This document shows positions 25,419 to 33,513 of a stretch of 64,000 nt of DNA, one piece after another. Source of the DNA: DATAOG01 sp963782885. GTDB taxonomy: Bacteria; Pseudomonadota; Alphaproteobacteria; Geminicoccales; Geminicoccaceae. Under the pieces are notes generated by a model that worked only from the letters and a program-made list of their open reading frames with translations, had not been told where the DNA came from and searched no databases. The translations under genes and the position numbers were made by a program. The stretch covers positions 248,001 through 312,000 of the forward strand of contig CAWALL010000023.1 of NCBI GenBank assembly GCA_963782885.1. Direction: 5' to 3'. Position 1 is the stretch's first letter, and each line of letters begins with the position of its first letter.

Positions 25419-26390
25419 ATGCTTCGCGCGCGCATCGTTGGCAGCGGCGCCTATCTGCCGGCCCGGGTGCTCACCAACGACGAGCTCGCGCGCACGGTCG
25501 ACACCAGCGATGCCTGGATCGTCGAGCGGACCGGCATCCGCGAGCGCCACATCGCGGCCGAGGGCGAAATGACCTCGGATCTCGCCCGGGCCGCCGCTGC
25601 CGCGGCGCTTGCCAACGCCGGCATCGGGCCGGAGCGGGTCGATCTGATCGTGGTCGCGACGTCGACCCCGGACCACACCTTCCCGGCCTGCGCGATGGCC
25701 GTGCAGCGCAAGCTCGGCGCGCTCCGCGCCGTCGGCTTCGACCTGCAGGCGGTGTGCAGCGGCTTCATCTTCGCGCTCGCGGTCGCCGACAAGTTCCTGG
25801 TGACCGGGCAGGCCAGAACCGCGCTGGTGATCGGCGCCGAGACCTTCTCGCGCCTGCTCGACTGGCAGGACCGGACGACCTGCGTGTTGTTCGGCGACGG
25901 CGCCGGGGCGCTGGTCCTGCGGGCCGAGACCGGCACCGGCACGACCTTCGACCGCGGCATCCTGGCGACCCATCTGGGCAGCGACGGCCGTCATTACGAC
26001 GACCTCTACGTCGACGGCGGCCCGTCCTCGACCGGCACCACCGGCCATCTGCGGATGCACGGCCGCGAGGTCTTCCGGCACGCGGTCCAGACTCTCACCG
26101 CGGCGAGCCAGAGGGTGCTCGAGACCGCCGACCTGACGATCGAGGACGTCGACTGGCTGGTGCCCCATCAGGCCAACCGGCGGATCCTGGATGCGGTCGC
26201 CAAGCGGCTGGGGATCGCCGAGGACCGGGTGCTGGTGACCGTCGACCGGCACGCCAACACCTCGGCGGCGTCGATCCCGCTGGCGCTGGCCGAGGCGGCG
26301 AGCGCCGGGCGTTTGCAGACCGAACAACTGCTCGTGCTGAACGCCATGGGCGGCGGATTCACCTGGGGTGCGGCGCTCGCCCGCTGGTAG
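25419..26390 (+). CDS. fabH: Beta-ketoacyl-ACP synthase III
   Basis: Starts fatty-acid chains by condensing acetyl-CoA with malonyl-ACP. 323 aa from the ATG at 25419 (SD CAGGG is close). Catalytic Cys113 lies in QAVCSGF, the His in VPHQAN and the Asn in RHANTSAAS. The WIVERTGIRERH segment for CoA binding and the C-terminal AMGGGFTWGA are present. It is co-oriented with plsX and ihfA. Confidence 0.97.
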   Translation: MLRARIVGSGAYLPARVLTNDELARTVDTSDAWIVERTGIRERHIAAEGEMTSDLARAAAAAALANAGIGPERVDLIVVATSTPDHTFPACAMAVQRKLGALRAVGFDLQAVCSGFIFALAVADKFLVTGQARTALVIGAETFSRLLDWQDRTTCVLFGDGAGALVLRAETGTGTTFDRGILATHLGSDGRHYDDLYVDGGPSSTGTTGHLRMHGREVFRHAVQTLTAASQRVLETADLTIEDVDWLVPHQANRRILDAVAKRLGIAEDRVLVTVDRHANTSAASIPLALAEAASAGRLQTEQLLVLNAMGGGFTWGAALARW

Positions 26391-26446
26391 CTGCGGGGCC
26401 TGGTTGGGCACCGCGGCCGGCGCGGTCGAGCCTCGGTCTTCGTCTG

Positions 26447-26475
26447 TTGACGGAACCTGCTGAAAGCTTTAGGTT
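26447..26475 (+). promoter_or_regulatory. Possible promoter of ihfA
   Basis: TTGACG (26447-26452) and TAGGTT (26470-26475) are spaced 17 bases apart in an unusually AT-rich patch, 34 bases before the ihfA ATG. The -10 box is weak. Confidence 0.35.
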
Positions 26476-26508
26476 TTTTGATTACAGCTTTTACGAGGTT
26501 CCGGGGCG

Positions 26509-26832
26509 ATGAAGGGCAGGACCCTGACCAGGGCACATCTTGCCGAAGCGGTTTATCAAGAAGTCGGGCTGTCACGCAGCGAGTCCGCCGATCTGGTGGA
26601 CCGGATTCTGACCGAGATCGGCGATTCGCTGATCGCGGACGGGGTCGTCAAGATCTCGTCGTTCGGCACGTTCTCGGTGCGCCGCAAGGGCCGACGGATC
26701 GGCCGCAACCCGAAGACCGGCGAGGAAGTGCCGATCATGCCGCGCAGGGTCCTGGTGTTCCGGCCCTCGCAGCTGCTCAAGGATCGGATCAACGGCCACG
26801 GCGACACGACGCCCGACGCGGAGGAGAATTGA
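26509..26832 (+). CDS. ihfA: Integration host factor subunit alpha
   Basis: DNA-bending nucleoid protein. 107 aa beginning MKGRTLTRAHLAEAVYQEVG, with VKISSFGTFSVRRKGRRIGRNPKTGEE-type beta-arm (split here: ISSFGTFSVR, GRNPKTGEEVPI) and MPRRVLVFRPS. The MerR gene overlaps its stop by one base (TGATG), the conserved alphaproteobacterial arrangement, suggesting translational coupling. Confidence 0.95.
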   Translation: MKGRTLTRAHLAEAVYQEVGLSRSESADLVDRILTEIGDSLIADGVVKISSFGTFSVRRKGRRIGRNPKTGEEVPIMPRRVLVFRPSQLLKDRINGHGDTTPDAEEN

Positions 26833-27329
26833 TGGTCGGCTCGGCGGAAGGCGCCACCAACGGCACGACGAGGCAGCGGGCCGGGGCGCGGCCATCGAAA
26901 TCGGCGGCCGCGTTCCGGACCATCAGCGAGGTCGCGGGCGAACTCGACGTCGCCCAGCACGTCCTGCGCTTCTGGGAGAGCAAGTTCCCGCAGGTGCGGC
27001 CGCTCAAGCGCGGCGGCGGCCGGCGCTACTACCGGCCCGAGGACGTCGACCTGCTGCGCCAGATCCGCTCGCTGCTGTACGAGGAAGGCTACACGATCAA
27101 AGGCGCCCAGAAGCTGCTGCGCGGGCAGAAGCGCGCGCCCGGCGACGACGGCGCCGATGACGAGGTCGCCATCGACGACGAGTTCGAGCCCCGGCCCGCG
27201 ACCCCGGCGCCGACCCCCGGCCAGCCGGCCGCGGCGGTGGCCCTCGCGCCCGAGGTGCGCTCGCGCCTGCGCCAGCTGCGCGACGAGCTGGTCGCGCTGC
27301 GCGCGGCGTTGCGGGAGGCGGCCGACTGA
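26832..27329 (+). CDS. MerR family transcriptional regulator
   Basis: 165 aa. Residues ~28-95 form a MerR-type winged helix: FRTISEVAGELDVAQHVLRF, WESKFPQVRPLKRGGGRRYY and a helix ending GYTIKGAQKLL. A Pro/Ala/Asp-rich linker and a C-terminal coiled-coil (LRQLRDELVALRAALRE) for dimerisation follow. There is no metal-binding Cys pair, so this is the orphan MerR found next to ihfA in alphaproteobacteria, target unknown. SD GAGGAG lies inside ihfA. Confidence 0.92.
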   Translation: MVGSAEGATNGTTRQRAGARPSKSAAAFRTISEVAGELDVAQHVLRFWESKFPQVRPLKRGGGRRYYRPEDVDLLRQIRSLLYEEGYTIKGAQKLLRGQKRAPGDDGADDEVAIDDEFEPRPATPAPTPGQPAAAVALAPEVRSRLRQLRDELVALRAALREAAD

Positions 27330-27348
27330 CCCGGATCGGCCACCGGCG

Positions 27349-27377
27349 TTGTCGCCTCGCCCGCGGAGCGCTATAAC
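27349..27377 (+). promoter_or_regulatory. Promoter of the tRNA-Pro gene
   Basis: TTGTCG (27349-27354), a 17-base spacer and TATAAC (27372-27377) precede the tRNA by 28 bases. This is one of the best sigma-70-like matches in the window. Confidence 0.65.
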
Positions 27378-27405
27378 GGGGCCGCGACCATCCGGGTCGA
27401 CCGGT

Positions 27406-27482
27406 CGGAGCGTAGCGCAGCCTGGTAGCGCATCAGTCTGGGGGACTGGGGGTCGCCGGTTCGAATCCGGCCGCTCCGACCA
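27406..27482 (+). tRNA. tRNA-Pro (anticodon GGG)
   Basis: 77 bases with encoded CCA. The acceptor arms CGGAGCG and CGCTCCG pair fully. The D-arm is GCGC-AGCCTGGTA-GCGC, the anticodon stem-loop is TCAGT-CTGGGGG-ACTGG with anticodon GGG, and the T-arm is GCCGG-TTCGAAT-CCGGC. It stands alone downstream of the MerR gene. Such tRNA 3' ends can be integration sites; no duplicated attachment sequence was noticed nearby. 27483-27727 holds nothing recognisable. Confidence 0.95.
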
Positions 27483-27727
27483 ACTCCTCGCCGCAACCCT
27501 TTTCCGGGCCGAGCTGAACCGTCCTGACCCATCTGCCCGAGCTGGGCGGCGCGCTGCAAGCCCTCAGGAAGCTGATCGAGCATCGGGCGGTCCCGGGACC
27601 GCGGTCACCGGGTATCCCGGCGTTCATGGCGTGGGCTCGCCCTTGCCAAGGCTCTACCCAGGGTACAGTCTCGGCCCGGGCAGCTGGTCATCCGCTGAAT
27701 GCCAACCCAGAAATCAGGGAGGCCGAT

Positions 27728-28030
27728 ATGATGGAACTTCTGGCGGGTCCGATACTCGCCTGGCATACGGCCAATCCGCCGATGTGTGCGCCCTCACTGG
27801 AGCAACTGCTCAAAGTCAATCACCTGGAGCGTAAGGTCGTCGAGAAATACGACGGCTGGCATGATTTCACGGTCCGCTGGGACGACGGTCAGGTCGAGCG
27901 GCTTCGGGTCGAGATCAATGCTCAGACTGGCGAGGCCTGCGTCGTCGAACATCAGCTGCCCGGAGAAAAAAGCGGCGCCGAAGACCCGGACCGCGGCGGA
28001 TCCGGTCACCCGGAGCGTTCCGTTCTCTGA
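27728..28030 (+). CDS. Small hypothetical protein
   Basis: Not recognised. 100 aa from the ATG at 27728, preceded by AGGGAGG, a strong ribosome binding site that supports real translation. The middle (YDGWHDFTVRWDDGQVERLR, then VEINAQTGEACVVE) looks like a compact beta-strand-rich domain. The last 25 residues are charged and probably disordered. No signal peptide or TM helix. It ends 10 bases before the presumed cutA start. Confidence 0.5.
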   Translation: MMELLAGPILAWHTANPPMCAPSLEQLLKVNHLERKVVEKYDGWHDFTVRWDDGQVERLRVEINAQTGEACVVEHQLPGEKSGAEDPDRGGSGHPERSVL

Positions 28031-28040
28031 GGCCAAGCTG

Positions 28041-28394
28041 TTGAGCGACGCCTCGGGGGGCCCGCAATCGAAGACCGCTTGGCTCTGCCACGTGAATGTC
28101 GGATCGCGCGCGGAGGCCCTGGAGATCGGGCGCGTCCTGGTCGAGGAGCGGCTGGCGGCCTGCGCCAACGTGCTCGATGGCCTGAGCTCGCTCTACTGGT
28201 GGCAGGGCCGGCTCGAGGAGGCGGACGAAGCCCTCCTGATCCTTAAGACCCGAGCCGAGCTGGTTCCGGCGCTGATCTCCCGGGTCACGGAGCTGCACTG
28301 CTACGAGTGTCCCTCGGTCGTGGCCCTGCCGATCGCGGCCGGCAACCCCGACTACCTGCGCTGGATAGGCGCCGAGACTCGCTCCGACATCTAG
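28041..28394 (+). CDS. cutA: Divalent-cation tolerance protein CutA
   Basis: 117 aa. Core motifs: ALEIGRVLVEERLAACANVL, LYWWQGRLEEADEALLILKT, ELHCYECPSVVALPI and NPDYLRWI, matching the trimeric CutA1 fold. No ATG is available before the conserved first strand (WLCHVNV), so the TTG at 28041 behind CTGAGG is the likely start. A role in copper or other metal tolerance is known only loosely for the family. Confidence 0.9.
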   Translation: MSDASGGPQSKTAWLCHVNVGSRAEALEIGRVLVEERLAACANVLDGLSSLYWWQGRLEEADEALLILKTRAELVPALISRVTELHCYECPSVVALPIAAGNPDYLRWIGAETRSDI

Positions 28395-28454
28395 CGGCCC
28401 GCGAGCGCCGCTGATATAATCAACAGTTGATGTGGCGAATGCTGATGCGCTGAG

Positions 28455-29213
28455 ATGGCGATGGCGGCGCTGGCACTGCGCGCGCTCGGGCGGGCGCTCG
28501 ACCTCGTCCTGCCGCCGCGCTGCCTGGCCTGCGGCGCCACGGTCGAGAGCCAGGGCCGGCTGTGCGCGGCCTGCTGGCGCGGGCTCACCTTCCTCGGGCC
28601 GCCGCACTGCCGACTTTGCGGCTACCCCCTGCCCCACGCCCAGCCGGACGCGCCGCTCTGCGGCCGCTGCGCGGTCGAGCCACCGGTCTACGACCGGGCG
28701 CGGGCGGCGCTCCGCTACGACGAGGGCGCCCGCAGCCTGGTCCTGGCCTTCAAGCACGCCGACCGGACCGACACCGCGCCCGCGTTCGGCCGCTGGCTGG
28801 CGCGCGCCGGCGCCGAGCTGCTCGCCGAGGCCGACCTGATCGTGCCGGTGCCGCTGCATCGCTTACGGCTGCTCAGGCGCGGCTACAATCAGGCGGCCAT
28901 CCTCGCTCAAGCGCTCGCCCGCGAGACCGGTCTGCCGATGATCCCGGATCTGCTGCAGCGCCATCGCGCCACGGTCTCGCAGCAGACGCTCTCCGCCCGG
29001 GCACGGCTCGCCAACATCACCGCCGGCGCGTTCCGGCCGCACCCCTGGCAGCGCCACCGGGCGGCCGGGCGCCGGATCGTCCTGGTCGACGACGTGCTGA
29101 CGACCGGGGCCACGGTCGGCGCCTGCGCCCGCGTGCTCCGCCAGGCCGGCGCCGTCCAGGTCGACGTGCTGACGCTGACGAGGGTGGTGCGCGACGCCTC
29201 GACCCCCATATGA
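28455..29213 (+). CDS. comF: ComF family phosphoribosyltransferase-like protein
   Basis: 252 aa. The N-terminal zinc-finger part has CLACG, CAAC, CRLCG and CGRC. The C-terminal PRTase fold has VPVPLHRLRLLRRGYNQA, SQQTLSARARLAN and the PRPP-loop VLVDDVLTTGATV. ComF/GntX proteins are linked to DNA uptake and re-use, but the reaction is not established. The usual neighbour grxC follows. Confidence 0.92.
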   Translation: MAMAALALRALGRALDLVLPPRCLACGATVESQGRLCAACWRGLTFLGPPHCRLCGYPLPHAQPDAPLCGRCAVEPPVYDRARAALRYDEGARSLVLAFKHADRTDTAPAFGRWLARAGAELLAEADLIVPVPLHRLRLLRRGYNQAAILAQALARETGLPMIPDLLQRHRATVSQQTLSARARLANITAGAFRPHPWQRHRAAGRRIVLVDDVLTTGATVGACARVLRQAGAVQVDVLTLTRVVRDASTPI

Positions 29214-29297
29214 AGGCGGCCCCCCCGCCCGCCCGAGTCCCGGTCGGCGAGGTTGCTGGGGTGCGCGGGCGCGAACGAGCTCTCGAGACATCCGGAC

Positions 29298-29558
29298 ATG
29301 GCCGAGGTCGAGATCTACACGACACCCTGGTGCCCCTACTGCTGGCGGGCCAAGCACCTGCTCAACAAGAAGGGCGTCGCGTTCACGGAGGTCGACCTCT
29401 GGCAGGACTCCGATCGTCGGGCCGAGATGGTCAGCCGGGCTGGCGGCCGGACCACGGTGCCGCAGCTGTTCATCGACGGCCGGGCGATCGGCGGCTCGGA
29501 CGAGCTGCTGGCGCTCGAGGCGAACGGCGAGCTCGATCGCCTGCTCGGCCAGGGCTAG
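29298..29558 (+). CDS. grxC: Glutaredoxin 3
   Basis: 86 aa starting MAEVEIYTTPWCPYCWRAK, with the dithiol active site CPYC (Cys12 and Cys15), the cis-Pro in TTVPQLFIDG and the GSH-binding GGSDEL. The ATG at 29298 fits family length; an in-frame start at 29253 would add 15 residues. The order comF-grxC-DUF1178-ubiG is conserved in alphaproteobacteria. Confidence 0.95.
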   Translation: MAEVEIYTTPWCPYCWRAKHLLNKKGVAFTEVDLWQDSDRRAEMVSRAGGRTTVPQLFIDGRAIGGSDELLALEANGELDRLLGQG

Positions 29559-29641
29559 CTCCCCCGTCCGAGCCCTTGCGCGCTGGCACCCCGGCCCCTA
29601 GGTCTAGAACAGTGTGATCGCCCGAGGAGCGGGGCCGCAGG

Positions 29642-30157
29642 ATGATTCTGTTCGAGCTGCGCTGTTCGCAAGGCCATGCCTTCGAGGCCTGGTTTCGCGA
29701 CAACGCGACCTACGATGAGCAGGCCGAGGCCGGCGCGATCACCTGCGCCGTCTGCGGCGACGGCAAGGTCGGCAAGGCGCTGATGGCGCCAGCGCTCGGC
29801 CGGCGCTCGCCGCTGCGCGCGGCCCGCCCCGACCCGCAACGCAGCGACGGCGACCCGGGCACGCCGGCCCCGGAGCGAGGCGAGGCAGCGGCGCTGCCGG
29901 AGGCCGCGGACCGCTCGAAGCTCGATCCGGAGCGGGCGGCCGCCGCGATGCGCGCGCTCCGCCAGGTCCAGGAGCACATCGAGAAGACCTTCGACCACGT
30001 CGGCTCGCGCTTCGCCGAGGAGGCGCGCAAGATGCACTACGGCGAGGCCGACAAGCGCAGCATCTATGGCGAGGCGACCAGCACCGAAGCCAAGGAGCTG
30101 CGCGACGAGGGCATCGAGGTCGGCCAGATCCCCTGGCTGCCCCGCCACGACGGCTGA
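29642..30157 (+). CDS. DUF1178 family protein
   Basis: 171 aa. N-terminal MILFELRCSQGHAFEAWF and TCAVCGD give a possible zinc site. The low-complexity middle is Pro/Ala/Arg-rich. The conserved C-terminus has IEKTFDHVGSRFAEEARKMH and GEATSTEAKELRDEGIEV, then PWLPR. Function unknown. The gene converges on ubiG. Confidence 0.9.
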   Translation: MILFELRCSQGHAFEAWFRDNATYDEQAEAGAITCAVCGDGKVGKALMAPALGRRSPLRAARPDPQRSDGDPGTPAPERGEAAALPEAADRSKLDPERAAAAMRALRQVQEHIEKTFDHVGSRFAEEARKMHYGEADKRSIYGEATSTEAKELRDEGIEVGQIPWLPRHDG

Positions 30158-30169
30158 CCGGCTCCGGCC

Positions 30170-30970
30170 TCAGTCGCGGACCGCGAACAGCATGTAGTTG
30201 ACCGCCGGGTCCGGGCTCAGCCGGAACCGGTCGCGGAGCGGATCGTAGCTGACGCCGGTCAGATCGGCGACCGCGAGGCCGCTCGGGCGGAGCGCGCGTG
30301 CGGCTTCCGAAGGCCTGAGGAACCGCGACCAGCTGTGGGTCCCGGGCGGCAGCCAGCGGAGCAGGTATTCGGCGGCCACGATCCCGAGCGCGAACGCCCG
30401 GAAGGTGCGGTTCAGGGTCGCCAGCACGAGCCCGCCGCCGGGCCGGACCAGCCGGCCGCAGGCGCCAAGGAAGCCGGCCTGATCGGCGACGTGCTCGACC
30501 ACCTCCATCACGCAAACCAGATCGAAGCCGGCGCCGGCGGCCGCAAGCTGTTCCGCCGAAGCCTCGCGGTAGTCGATCTCGAGGCCGCCGGCCCGGGCAT
30601 GCTCGGCCGCCACCTCGAGGTTCGCAGGCTCGAGGTCGATGCCGGTGACCCGCGCGCCGAGCCGGGCCAGCGGCTCGGAGAGCAGCCCGCCGCCGCAGCC
30701 GACGTCGAGCACCTCGAGGCCGGCGAGCGGGCGCGGCGCGCGCGGATCGCGGCCGAAGCGGGCGCAGGCCCGCTCTCGGATGTAGCCGAGGCGGGTCGGG
30801 TTCAGCTTGTGCAGCGGCGCCAGCGGACCGGCCTCGTCCCACCACCGCCCGGCGAGACCCGCGAACCGCCGCAGCTCCGCGGGATCGGCGCTCGTGGCGC
30901 GGGGGGGCCCTTCGGCGTCGGGCGGGACCGGCTTCGATCGGGGCGGGGCGGCCTTCGGCATCGCTGGCAT
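30170..30970 (-). CDS. ubiG: Bifunctional ubiquinone O-methyltransferase UbiG
   Basis: SAM-dependent methylase acting at two steps of ubiquinone synthesis. About 266 aa from the ATG at 30970; 30961 is an equally possible start. The core starts DPAELRRFAGLAGRWWDEAG and continues PLHKLNPTRLGYIRER, LDVGCGGGLLSEPLARLGA, VTGIDLEPANLEVA, VCMEVVEHV and NRTFRAFALGIVAAEYLLRW. The ~25 residues before the core are Pro/Lys/Ala-rich and come from a GC-rich repetitive stretch (CCTTCGGC units), so the start is uncertain. A 250-base gap separates it from divergent lysC. Confidence 0.93.
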   Translation of the reverse strand: MPAMPKAAPPRSKPVPPDAEGPPRATSADPAELRRFAGLAGRWWDEAGPLAPLHKLNPTRLGYIRERACARFGRDPRAPRPLAGLEVLDVGCGGGLLSEPLARLGARVTGIDLEPANLEVAAEHARAGGLEIDYREASAEQLAAAGAGFDLVCVMEVVEHVADQAGFLGACGRLVRPGGGLVLATLNRTFRAFALGIVAAEYLLRWLPPGTHSWSRFLRPSEAARALRPSGLAVADLTGVSYDPLRDRFRLSPDPAVNYMLFAVRD

Positions 30971-30984
30971 CGCCTTCAGGGTGG

Positions 30985-31062
30985 CTGGGGCCTTCGGCCG
31001 GGGGGCAGGGCCTTCGGCCGGGGGCGGCCGGGGGCGGCCAGGCCTCCGGCAGGGGCGGGTGG
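30985..31062. repeat. GC-rich direct repeats with GGCCTTCGGCCGGGGG units
   Basis: Two near-identical units, GGGGCCTTCGGCCGGGGGG and GGGCCTTCGGCCGGGGGC, are followed by two GGCCGGGGGC derivatives. Related CCTTCGGC words also occur at about 30910 and 30952 inside the ubiG N-terminal coding part. This looks like slippage-prone low-complexity DNA in the divergent ubiG/lysC leader rather than a regulatory array. Confidence 0.55.
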
Positions 31063-31067
31063 CAGGG

Positions 31068-31096
31068 TTGCTTCGGTGATCCCGGCCGACTATGTA
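31068..31096 (+). promoter_or_regulatory. Possible promoter of lysC
   Basis: TTGCTT (31068-31073) and TATGTA (31091-31096) are separated by 17 bases, 128 bases before the lysC TTG. The leader in between shows no amino-acid-responsive element I can recognise. Confidence 0.4.
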
Positions 31097-31223
31097 CACG
31101 CCAGCCTGCGATTGGCCAGAGGGGGTGGCGCGCCGTCGGCGGCGGCGCCGTCTGGCATACGGATTGCGTGGGGATCGCGGGAGCCGCGTGATTGCGGGTC
31201 TCGTCTGGGTCGGAGGCGGCGCA

Positions 31224-32447
31224 TTGGCCCTGGTGGTGCAGAAATTCGGCGGCACTTCGGTGGCCGACCTCGACCGGATTCGCGCCGTCGCCCGACGGAT
31301 CAGGACGGCCTGGCAGGCCGGCGACCAGGTCGCCGTGGTGGTCTCGGCAATGGCCGGCACCACCGACCAGCTGGTCCGGTGGGTGACCGAGATCGGCGGC
31401 GCCCAGCACGACCGCACCGAGCACGACGTCGTGGTCGCCTCCGGCGAGCAGATCACGAGCGGCCTTCTGGCGCTCGCCCTGCAGGCGCTGGGCGTGCCGG
31501 CGCGCTCGTTCACGGGCTGGCAGATGCCGCTCGAGACCGATGCCAGTCACGGGCGGGCGCGGATCCGCAGTCTCGATGGGAGCGCCGTGCGCGCCTGCCT
31601 GGACCAGGGACAGGTGGCGATCGCCGCCGGCTTCCAGGGCATCGCGCCCGGCCGGCGGATCAGCACGCTCGGCCGCGGCGGCTCCGATACTTCGGCGGTC
31701 GCGCTCGCGGCCGCGCTCGGCGCCGAGCGCTGCGACATCTATACCGACGTCGACGGGGTCTACACCACCGACCCGCGGATCGTCGGCAAAGCGCGCAAGC
31801 TGGAGCGGGTGACCTACGAAGAGATGCTCGAGATGGCGTCGCAGGGCGCCAAGGTCCTGCAGACCCGCTCGGTCGCTCTCGCGATGCAGCACGGCGTGCG
31901 CGTGCAGGTGCTCTCGAGCTTCGACGAGCGCCCGGGCACCCTGGTGGTGGATGAGAGCGAGATCGTGGAACACCAAGTCGTAAGCGGCATCGCCTACAGC
32001 CGCGACGAGGCCAAGGTCACGCTGGTCGCGGTCGCCGACCGGCCGGGGGTCGCCGCGACCATCTTCGGGCCGCTGGCCGAGGCCGGCATCAACGTCGACA
32101 TGATCGTGCAGAACGTCTCGGCCGACGGCGAGACCACCGATCTGACCTTCACGGTCGGCCGCGCCGACCTCGAGCGGACGCTCGCGACCCTCGAGACCAT
32201 GCGCGCCGAGCTCGGCTGCCGGCGGATCGTCGCCGACGCCGAGGTGGTCAAGCTCTCGGTGATCGGGGTCGGCATGCGCTCGCACGCCGGCATCGCGCAC
32301 GTGATGTTCAGGACCCTCGCCGAGCGTGGCATCAACATCCAGGCGATCTCGACCTCGGAGATCAAGATCAGCATCCTGATCGACGAGGCCTACACCGAGC
32401 TCGCGCTGCGGGCGCTGCACACCGCCTATGGCCTCGATGCCGCCTGA
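31224..32447 (+). CDS. lysC: Aspartate kinase
   Basis: First step of lysine, threonine and methionine synthesis. 407 aa from a TTG at 31224, placed by GGAGG seven bases upstream and by LALVVQKFGGTSVADLDRIR being the expected N-terminus. Catalytic motifs: GRGGSDTSAVALAAALGA and CDIYTDVDGVYTTDPR. Two C-terminal ACT domains follow (VAVADRPGVAATIFGPLAEA and LSVIGVGMRSHAGIAHVMF), implying feedback inhibition. The next gene starts inside its 3' end. Confidence 0.96.
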   Translation: MALVVQKFGGTSVADLDRIRAVARRIRTAWQAGDQVAVVVSAMAGTTDQLVRWVTEIGGAQHDRTEHDVVVASGEQITSGLLALALQALGVPARSFTGWQMPLETDASHGRARIRSLDGSAVRACLDQGQVAIAAGFQGIAPGRRISTLGRGGSDTSAVALAAALGAERCDIYTDVDGVYTTDPRIVGKARKLERVTYEEMLEMASQGAKVLQTRSVALAMQHGVRVQVLSSFDERPGTLVVDESEIVEHQVVSGIAYSRDEAKVTLVAVADRPGVAATIFGPLAEAGINVDMIVQNVSADGETTDLTFTVGRADLERTLATLETMRAELGCRRIVADAEVVKLSVIGVGMRSHAGIAHVMFRTLAERGINIQAISTSEIKISILIDEAYTELALRALHTAYGLDAA

Positions 32448-33513
32448 GCGCGCTGCGTCCGCCGGCTGGTCACCGGGACGCCGCCGGCTCGAGCAGCTCT
32501 GGCGCGCCGGAACCGAGTTCCTGGGCTGCCCGTTGGCCCTGATGGGCGGGGCGATGACCTGGGTGTCGGAGCGGCGGCTGGTGTCGGCGATCTCCAACGC
32601 CGGGGGGTTCGGGGTGCTCGCCTGCGGCGCCATGAACCCCGACCAGCTCGGCGCCGAGATCGCCGCCACCCAGGCGCTGACCAAGGGACCGTTCGGGGTC
32701 AACCTGATCATCATGCATCCGAAGCTCGCCGAGCTGGTCGAGGTCTGCCACGAGCACCGCGTCGGCCATATCGTGCTCGCGGGCGGCCTGCCGGCGCGGT
32801 CGACCATCGCCCAGGTCAAGGACGGCGGCGCCCGGCTGCTCGGCTTCGCGCCCAGCCTCGCCGTCGGCCGGCGGCTCGCGCGCCAGGGCGCCGATGCGCT
32901 GATCATCGAGGGCATGGAGGCGGGCGGCCACATCGGCCCGGTCGCGACCAGCGTGCTCGCGCAGGAGATCCTGCCGCACCTGCACGAGGTGCCGGTGTTC
33001 GTCGCCGGCGGCATCGGCCACGGCGAGGCGATCGCCGCCTGGCTGCGGATGGGGGCGGCCGGCTGTCAGATGGGCACGCGCTTCGTCTGCGCCGAGGAGT
33101 CGATCGCCCATCCGGCGTTCAAGCAGGCGTTCATCCGGGCGAGCGCGCGGGATGCCGTGCCCTCGGTCCAGATCGATCCGGAATTCAAGGTGATCCCGGT
33201 GCGCGCGCTCGCCAACCAGGCGACCCGCCGCTTCGCCGAGGCCCAGGTCGAGCTGATCGGCCGCCACCGTGCCGGTGAGCTGAGCTATGAGGAGGCGGCG
33301 CTCGCGATCGAGCATTTCTGGGCCGGAGCGCTGCGCCGGGCAGTGATCGACGGCGACGTCGAGACCGGCTCGCTGATGGCTGGCCAGAGCGTCGGGATGA
33401 TCGACCGCGAGCAGCCCGTGGCCGCGATCCTGGCCGAGCTGGTCGCGCAGGCCACGGCGGCGCTCGAGCGCGACGAGACCGGGGCGCGGCCCGTGCCGGC
33501 GGCGGCCGAATGA
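32428..33513 (+). CDS. NAD(P)H-dependent flavin oxidoreductase (nitronate monooxygenase-like)
   Basis: About 361 aa, FMN-dependent TIM-barrel. Motifs: PLALMGGAMTWVSERRLVSA, SNAGGFGVLACGAM, PFGVNLII, ALIIEGMEAGGHIG (active-site His region), FVAGGIGHGEAIAAWL and GAAGCQMGTRFVCAEES. Related to nitronate monooxygenases and to FabK; substrate not determined. It begins inside lysC (ATG 32428 or 32437) and ends with ATGA overlapping ptsP, so lysC-this-ptsP form one transcription unit. Confidence 0.88.
   Translation: MASMPPERAASAGWSPGRRRLEQLWRAGTEFLGCPLALMGGAMTWVSERRLVSAISNAGGFGVLACGAMNPDQLGAEIAATQALTKGPFGVNLIIMHPKLAELVEVCHEHRVGHIVLAGGLPARSTIAQVKDGGARLLGFAPSLAVGRRLARQGADALIIEGMEAGGHIGPVATSVLAQEILPHLHEVPVFVAGGIGHGEAIAAWLRMGAAGCQMGTRFVCAEESIAHPAFKQAFIRASARDAVPSVQIDPEFKVIPVRALANQATRRFAEAQVELIGRHRAGELSYEEAALAIEHFWAGALRRAVIDGDVETGSLMAGQSVGMIDREQPVAAILAELVAQATAALERDETGARPVPAAAE

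Noticed and set aside
29739..33014. A 1091-codon minus-strand frame covering ubiG, lysC and the oxidoreductase region
   Set aside because: It covers ubiG in the wrong frame and runs antisense to lysC and the oxidoreductase; it shows no motif of its own.
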